Positions 59,436 to 64,000 of a stretch of DNA of 64,000 nucleotides are shown piece after piece. Position numbers and translations under genes: made by a program. Source of the DNA: Thiospirochaeta perfilievii. GTDB taxonomy: Bacteria; Spirochaetota; Spirochaetia; DSM-2461. The notes under the pieces were generated by a model. It ran no database searches and had not been told where the DNA came from. It worked only from the letters and a program-made list of their open reading frames with translations. The DNA lies in NCBI RefSeq assembly GCF_008329945.1, contig NZ_CP035807.1:620001-684000 (forward strand). The letters run 5' to 3'. Numbering within the stretch: position 1 is the first letter of the stretch; each line of letters begins with the position of its first letter.

Positions 59436-60059
59436 TTAACTAGGTTTTTTAATCATCATATCCTGAACTTCAGCCGCTTTTTTAGCATCCATAAACAGAA
59501 TCCATGTTGATGAGTTTGATACCCGACCATCCCTTAAAGCTATTTCATCCTCTTTTCTTAGAGTATCAACAACCTTAAGAACAGGGTAGTTATTTAAAAT
59601 ATCCACTACTGATTGTGGTGGAAGAGCAGCAAGATAGCTTACAGTTGTTTCTAGGTTTTTCTGTTCATCATTATACCTATTTAGAGCCTCTTCTAGGGAT
59701 TTCTCCTTATCTATGATTGCAGCTTCTTTCTCCTTTAACTCTTCTAAGACCTGTCTATTTTTAGCCTCTTCTAAAGTGATACCCTCTTCCCTGGATTTTA
59801 AAGCGATCTCCCTTCTCTCAATTGCTTCCCTCTCTTTTACTAAACGTACCGCATCAAGGAGGTAGATATTAGACTCTTCATCGACAACTGGAGTCTCCTC
59901 ATCAATTCCTACTAAATTTGTTATAAAATTAAGAGAGTCTCCCCTATCTATAACACCTAAAAAGTCAAACCATAAAATTCCACCAATTATTAAAATAACT
60001 ATAAGAAGTAGTAGCAGTATGGATTTCCCTATCATTCCTGCGATTGAATTATTAGCCAT
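59436..60059 (-). CDS. flbB: FlbB-like periplasmic flagellar collar protein
   Basis: A 207-residue protein. A cytoplasmic start, one membrane segment (residues 13-35) and then a coiled coil of about 60 residues rich in Glu and Lys (REAIERREIALKSREEGITLEEA, ELKEKEAAIIDKEKSLEEALNRY), followed by LAALPPQSVVDILNNYPVLKVVDTLR, a MotE/MgtE-N-like motif. It comes directly after fliJ, overlapping it by 1 base, exactly where FlbB is found in Borrelia and Treponema. FlbB helps build the collar around periplasmic flagellar motors, so this is a strong marker of a spirochaete. Confidence 0.8.
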   Translation of the reverse strand: MANNSIAGMIGKSILLLLLIVILIIGGILWFDFLGVIDRGDSLNFITNLVGIDEETPVVDEESNIYLLDAVRLVKEREAIERREIALKSREEGITLEEAKNRQVLEELKEKEAAIIDKEKSLEEALNRYNDEQKNLETTVSYLAALPPQSVVDILNNYPVLKVVDTLRKEDEIALRDGRVSNSSTWILFMDAKKAAEVQDMMIKKPS

Positions 60060-60499
60060 TATACAGTACCCCCAAGTAATCTTTCTCTAATTTTTGATGA
60101 GTTATTTATCTCATTTATAAACATTGTCTCTTCTTTAAGACTCTCTTTTTTATACTTTTTAAGGGAGTTATCCTTTAGTTTATCTATAACTTTTCTCTCC
60201 ATGGATTTTTGAAGATAAACCTCTTTAACCCTATCCCTATCTAACTCTTTCTCTTTTAAAAGGGACTCTTCCCTCTTCTTTTGGTATAACAATCTATCTT
60301 CATATATACATTTAACCTGCATCTGGCTTATATCCACACTACTTAATCTAGAGGAGTTTAACTTACTCTCTATTTCTGAGATTCTGTTTTTTACCAGTTG
60401 AACTTCTTTATTAGCTAGTCCAAGTTTAGCTTCCCACTCTTTTTCAATATTTTCTCTAATTGATAAAACAGTCTCTAGGTTAAATTTAAACTTTTTCAT
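60059..60499 (-). CDS. fliJ: Flagellar export chaperone FliJ
   Basis: A 146-residue, almost wholly helical protein with high Lys and Glu content (LETVLSIRENIEKEWEAKLGLANKEV at the N-terminus). It is identified by size, coiled coil and its place between fliI and flbB, since FliJ diverges fast. It should couple the FliI ATPase ring to the export gate. It adjoins fliI by 1-base overlap. Confidence 0.8.
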   Translation of the reverse strand: MKKFKFNLETVLSIRENIEKEWEAKLGLANKEVQLVKNRISEIESKLNSSRLSSVDISQMQVKCIYEDRLLYQKKREESLLKEKELDRDRVKEVYLQKSMERKVIDKLKDNSLKKYKKESLKEETMFINEINNSSKIRERLLGGTV

Positions 60500-61842
60500 T
60501 AAGCTTCACCATCAAAATTATGCCCCGAAATAAAGCCTTGTCTAGAAAGGGTCTCATCTATTGATACCCCCTCATCAATATCCTGTCTTAAAAAGTTATT
60601 TATATCCTGCATCTTATCTATAGCTTCATCAATATCAGGGTTAGAACCCTTTGCATAGGCTCCAATATTTATTAAATCTTCCTTATCCCTATATAGGGCT
60701 AACATCTTTCTTATGTAACCTATATTCTGCTGTACAGGCTTACTTGTAATTTTATTAGTAAGTCTGGATACAGATTGTAAAACATCAATAGCGGGATAGT
60801 GAAATTTATGGGCTAGATCCCTACTTAGTACTATGTGACCATCTAAAATTCCCCGTACTGCATCTGCAATTGGTTCATCCATATCATCACCTTCTACTAG
60901 TATTGTATAAAAGCCTGTAATAGAACCTCTCTCATTGGTTCCAGCCCTTTCTAAGAGTTTAGGTAACATAGTAAAAACCGATGGAGTGTATCCCCTTGTG
61001 GCTGGAGGTTCCCCAGTAGAGAGACCGATCTCCCTCTGAGCCATTGCAAAACGTGTTACAGAGTCAAAAAGAAGCATAACGTCCTTTCCTTGATCTCTAA
61101 AATATTCTGCTACAGCTGTAGCGACAAATGCCCCTTTTAACCTGGCAAGTGGGGGAGAATCCCCAGTAGCAACTATAATAACAGATCTTTTAAGACCCTC
61201 TTCTCCTAGGTCATTTTCAAGAAACTCACGAACCTCTCGACCCCTCTCTCCAATTAATGCAATTACATTTATATCCGCATCTGTATTTCTTGCAACCATT
61301 CCCATTAGTGTTGATTTACCAACACCAGATCCTGCAAAAATACCTACACGTTGCCCCTTCCCTATAGGGATTAGACCGTCTATGGATTTAACACCTGTTA
61401 CAACCCTATCTTCTATTTTTTTCCTTGTCATTGCATCAGGAGGAGTATTCATAGCAGGGTATCTCTTTCCATCGACAATTGCTCCCTTACCATCTGTAGG
61501 CCTACCAAGGCCATCAAAAACCCGGCCTAACATAGAATCGGATACATTGACATGAAGAGTCTCTCCACTTGCTGTTACAAGGGATCCAATTTTAACACCA
61601 TCCATCTCGCCGTAGGCCATAAGTTGAACCTTAGTTCCCTTAAGTGCAACAACTTCACACCAAAGACGTCCGGGGTTCTTTTTATCCTTATCAGGATCAA
61701 TAGTTATATAACATAACTCTCCAATAACAGCTTGAGGTCCAGTGCTCTCGATAACCATACCATGAATACCAGTTACGCTTCCTGTAAACTTAACAGGTTC
61801 GAGCTCTTTTAAAGTTGAAATGTATTTATCAAAGATCTCCAA
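60499..61842 (-). CDS. fliI: Flagellum-specific ATP synthase FliI
   Basis: A 447-residue type III export ATPase. Walker A is GIFAGSGVGKSTLMG, Walker B DVMLLFDSVTRFAMA and the typical GEPPATRGYTPSVF follows. The C-terminal half includes ILDGHIVLSRDLA. It forms the hexamer that drives flagellar protein export. It overlaps fliH by 14 bases. Confidence 0.95.
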   Translation of the reverse strand: MEIFDKYISTLKELEPVKFTGSVTGIHGMVIESTGPQAVIGELCYITIDPDKDKKNPGRLWCEVVALKGTKVQLMAYGEMDGVKIGSLVTASGETLHVNVSDSMLGRVFDGLGRPTDGKGAIVDGKRYPAMNTPPDAMTRKKIEDRVVTGVKSIDGLIPIGKGQRVGIFAGSGVGKSTLMGMVARNTDADINVIALIGERGREVREFLENDLGEEGLKRSVIIVATGDSPPLARLKGAFVATAVAEYFRDQGKDVMLLFDSVTRFAMAQREIGLSTGEPPATRGYTPSVFTMLPKLLERAGTNERGSITGFYTILVEGDDMDEPIADAVRGILDGHIVLSRDLAHKFHYPAIDVLQSVSRLTNKITSKPVQQNIGYIRKMLALYRDKEDLINIGAYAKGSNPDIDEAIDKMQDINNFLRQDIDEGVSIDETLSRQGFISGHNFDGEA

Positions 61843-62776
61843 ATTCCTCTAACCTCTTCTTCTCCATATCCGCTTTAATAGGCATTAAGTCCCGAATTCT
61901 ATCTTCTATCTCTCTTAACTGACTGGATATTCTTGCATCTATTCGACCAAGGTTAGTCTCAATTATACAACCACCCTTCTCTATAGTTGAATCTTCTAAT
62001 ACCGTAATTGCAGAGACACTCTCTATCATCTCCATAAAATCTTTTATGTGTTCTGTTGTTAAAGCAACATCTGCTAAGTTTACCTTAATCTCAACTTCAC
62101 CCCGGCTTTTCATTTTTCTTAAGGCCTGAATAACATTACTTAAAACAACATTTTTTTGCTCTTCCGAGATTACTTTAACTACTTTCTGAGATATTAATAA
62201 AACAAGCTCAACCATTTGGTTTTCAGCCTCCATTATTATATCCCGTCTCTTATCAATGGCTGCATTTAAAACTTTATGAACCCTATCAACTAATCTTTGG
62301 ACCTCATCTCTACCAGAGTTATACCCCTCTTCCTTTCCAAGGTTAACTCCCTCGTTATAAGCTTCAGCCTTTATTTTCTCAGTCTCAGCCTTTGCTTCGT
62401 TGATTATTTTTTCTGCTTCATCTTTAGCTCTGTTTAAGGTTAAAGTAGCTTCGTCTATTAGTTTATTTGACTCAATTTGTGCATCATCAACCTTATCTTG
62501 AGCCATTTTCGCACTAGATTCCTGGGCTCTCTCTTTAATCTGGTTAGCTTCATTTTCAGCTTGAGATACAAGAAAACTCTTCTCCTGCTCCCACCTTTGC
62601 TTAAACTCTTCAGCTTCCCTTCTTAGATCGTCTGCTGTAGGCCCTGTATACTCTTCCATCTCAGTAAGTTCATCTAACTCTTCAACTTCTTCTATACTTT
62701 CAAAAACAGGAGCTTGGATTTCTACTTTTTGTACGAGATTCATTATTTCCATTGGTCTAAATACATTTTTTGCCAT
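61829..62776 (-). CDS. fliH: Flagellar assembly protein FliH
   Basis: A 315-residue protein. A long, charged helical region (residues about 40-165, many Glu, Lys and Ala) is followed by the conserved FliH/HrpE domain: LVLLISQKVVKVISEEQKNVVLSNVIQALRKMK, then EVEIKVNLADVAL and a C-terminal Gly-rich turn (GGCIIETNLGRIDARI). It regulates FliI. Spirochaete FliH is longer than the E. coli form, which fits. Confidence 0.9.
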   Translation of the reverse strand: MAKNVFRPMEIMNLVQKVEIQAPVFESIEEVEELDELTEMEEYTGPTADDLRREAEEFKQRWEQEKSFLVSQAENEANQIKERAQESSAKMAQDKVDDAQIESNKLIDEATLTLNRAKDEAEKIINEAKAETEKIKAEAYNEGVNLGKEEGYNSGRDEVQRLVDRVHKVLNAAIDKRRDIIMEAENQMVELVLLISQKVVKVISEEQKNVVLSNVIQALRKMKSRGEVEIKVNLADVALTTEHIKDFMEMIESVSAITVLEDSTIEKGGCIIETNLGRIDARISSQLREIEDRIRDLMPIKADMEKKRLEEFGDL

Positions 62777-62787
62777 CTAACTGCTCC

Positions 62788-63813
62788 TTAAACCAGTACG
62801 TCCTCTTCACCACTTCTGGCAATGATAACTTCACCTTGTTCCTCAAGTTTTCTAATAATTGAAACTATTTTCTGCTGGGCATCCTCTACATCCTTCCGTC
62901 TTGTAGGTCCCATATACTCCATATCCTCTTTTAATAGGGCTGCAGCCCTCTTACTCATATTTCTATATATTTTATCTTGAACATCCGCATCTACACCCTT
63001 AAGAGCTTTTGATAACTCGGAAGTATCAACTTCACGCATAATTTTCTGAATTGATTTATCATCAAGCATAACAATATCCTCGAATACAAACATTCTCTTC
63101 TTAATCTCTTCTGCTAACTCTGGATCATCCTCTTCTAGAACCTCAATAATACTCTTCTCTGTTGTTCTATCTACAAGGTTTAAAATCTCAACAATACTCT
63201 CAACACCACCAGCTGACGTATAATCTTCCTGGGATACTGATGATAGTTTTTTCTCTAGAACCCTCTCAACTTCCCTTAAAATCTCAGGGGATGTTCTCTG
63301 CATTGTTGCAATTCTCCTAGCAACATCAGACTGCTTCTCTGCCGGAAGTTGCCCTAGAATAATTGATGCTTTTGCCGGTTCTAAGTAGGCTAGAATAAGT
63401 GCAATAGTTTGTGGATGCTCCTGCTGAATAAAGTTTAAAAGATGGGCAGGGTCAGTTCTTCTAATAAAATCAAATGGTCTAGTTTGTAGGGAAGAAGTTA
63501 ATCTATTTATTATATCAACAGCTTTTTGATTCCCAAGGGATTTCTCTAGTAACTCTCTAGCGTAGTCAATACCACCATTAGATATAAAATCCTGTGCTAT
63601 CATTAACTCTTGAAACTCTGCTAAAACCTTATCTCTCTGCTCAGAATCGATATTCTCTAATCTGGCAATTTCAAAGGTTAATATTTCAATTTCATCTTCC
63701 CTTAGGTGTTTAAAAATTTCCGAGGATATTTCAGATCCAAGGGTTACAAGGAAAATTGCGGCCTTTTGCCGTCCTGTAAGTTCCTCTTTGTGGGTCTGCT
63801 TCTTCTTAGCCAT
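62788..63813 (-). CDS. fliG: Flagellar motor switch protein FliG
   Basis: A 341-residue switch protein. LTGRQKAAIFLVTLGSEISSEIFKHLREDEIE, then EHPQTIALILAYLEPAKASIILGQLPAEKQSDVARRIA is the FliG middle domain (EHPQ motif) and the C-terminal domain has KKRMFVFEDIVMLDDKSIQKIMREVD with the charged residues that face the stator. It forms the C-ring rotor of periplasmic flagella here. It lies between fliF and fliH with short gaps, in one operon. Confidence 0.97.
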   Translation of the reverse strand: MAKKKQTHKEELTGRQKAAIFLVTLGSEISSEIFKHLREDEIEILTFEIARLENIDSEQRDKVLAEFQELMIAQDFISNGGIDYARELLEKSLGNQKAVDIINRLTSSLQTRPFDFIRRTDPAHLLNFIQQEHPQTIALILAYLEPAKASIILGQLPAEKQSDVARRIATMQRTSPEILREVERVLEKKLSSVSQEDYTSAGGVESIVEILNLVDRTTEKSIIEVLEEDDPELAEEIKKRMFVFEDIVMLDDKSIQKIMREVDTSELSKALKGVDADVQDKIYRNMSKRAAALLKEDMEYMGPTRRKDVEDAQQKIVSIIRKLEEQGEVIIARSGEEDVLV

Positions 63814-63820
63814 CTATTTC

Positions 63821-64000
63821 CTACTCCTCTGATAACCAGGTTCTAATTAACTGTGCAACATCTTCAGGGTGTTCCCGTGCCACATTTATAGCCTGTTCTT
63901 GCATCTCTAATCTTGCTCTATCTTCAACCGACATCTCTACTTCCATGCCATCTTCTTCTGCACTTCTAAGAGCAGCTTCCCTCATAGCCTGGTGCTGTCT
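63821..64000 (-). CDS. fliF: Flagellar M-ring protein FliF, C-terminal end (runs off the window)
   Basis: Sixty codons, reading into the window from the right edge, end at TAG 63823-63821. The text ([19 protein letters not shown] and then [20 protein letters not shown]) is the conserved FliF C-terminus that binds FliG. It is directly followed by fliG, as usual. Confidence 0.9.
   Translation of the reverse strand, partial: RQHQAMREAALRSAEEDGMEVEMSVEDRARLEMQEQAINVAREHPEDVAQLIRTWLSEE

Noticed and set aside
1-64000. tRNA or rRNA genes.
   Set aside because: I looked for cloverleaf-like TTCGA loops with flanking stems and for rRNA-like stretches in the gaps and found none I could support.

Overview
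The window looks like the chromosome of a free-living spirochaete with low G+C. The best evidence is the right edge, where fliF-fliG-fliH-fliI-fliJ is followed by an flbB-like gene for a membrane-anchored coiled-coil protein of the periplasmic flagellar collar. This gene order and FlbB are typical of Spirochaetes. Genes are dense, often overlapping by ATGA, and mostly on the minus strand. Species cannot be named from the sequence.

Layout. 1-2.7 kb: edge of a MerR-type regulator, a RecQ-like helicase and a TraB/GumN-type lipoprotein. 2.7-15.1 kb: a sugar-use region with an AglEFG-type alpha-glucoside ABC importer, a GH65 glycoside phosphorylase, a CE7 esterase, an aldose 1-epimerase, three LacI regulators and one AraC regulator. 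Two operator classes lie together in the importer promoter. One is repeated before the first LacI gene, the other between the phosphorylase and the second LacI gene, so importer and phosphorylase appear to answer to two repressors. 15.2-21.2 kb: tRNA methylthiotransferases MtaB and MiaB, an MBL-fold hydrolase, ribosomal protein L28, a DtxR/MntR-type regulator and PyrK-PyrD. 21.2-24.7 kb: a META-domain lipoprotein, IS110 copy 1, a sugar nucleotidyltransferase and a stand-alone PHP protein. 24.8-34.3 kb: an alkaline-phosphatase-superfamily enzyme, a MoxR/DUF58/LemA/TPM membrane-stress-like cluster, a lipase-like hydrolase and an aminotransferase behind an attenuator-like leader. 34.3-43.8 kb: c-di-GMP and HDOD signalling genes, a Ser/Thr kinase with a PPP-type phosphatase, AsnB, an M29 aminopeptidase and a metal-binding protein. 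43.8-48.4 kb: IS110 copy 2 inside a metal ABC operon whose ATPase carries a DUF1893 domain, then flavodoxin and a hydrolase. 48.3-56.0 kb: a decaying accessory island with a radical SAM/SPASM and ABC exporter cluster, IS66 remnants, a broken Rhs gene and a broken transposase. 56-64 kb: PyrF, an amino-acid ABC importer and the flagellar operon.

The most interesting signal is the pair of near-identical IS110 elements. Each sits exactly in the Shine-Dalgarno sequence of a gene and leaves AGGAG at both ends, so the downstream ribosome binding site is rebuilt. The non-coding stretch upstream of the transposase encodes two similar hairpin units like a bridge RNA. One unit carries AAAGGAGA, as in the target; the other carries ATAGGAG, as in the element end. 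This suggests an RNA-guided element whose programmed target is a ribosome binding site. Two other signals are a recurring -10 box only 5-7 bases before start codons lacking a Shine-Dalgarno sequence (candidate leaderless mRNAs), and a 22-codon leader peptide followed by a terminator ahead of the aminotransferase gene.
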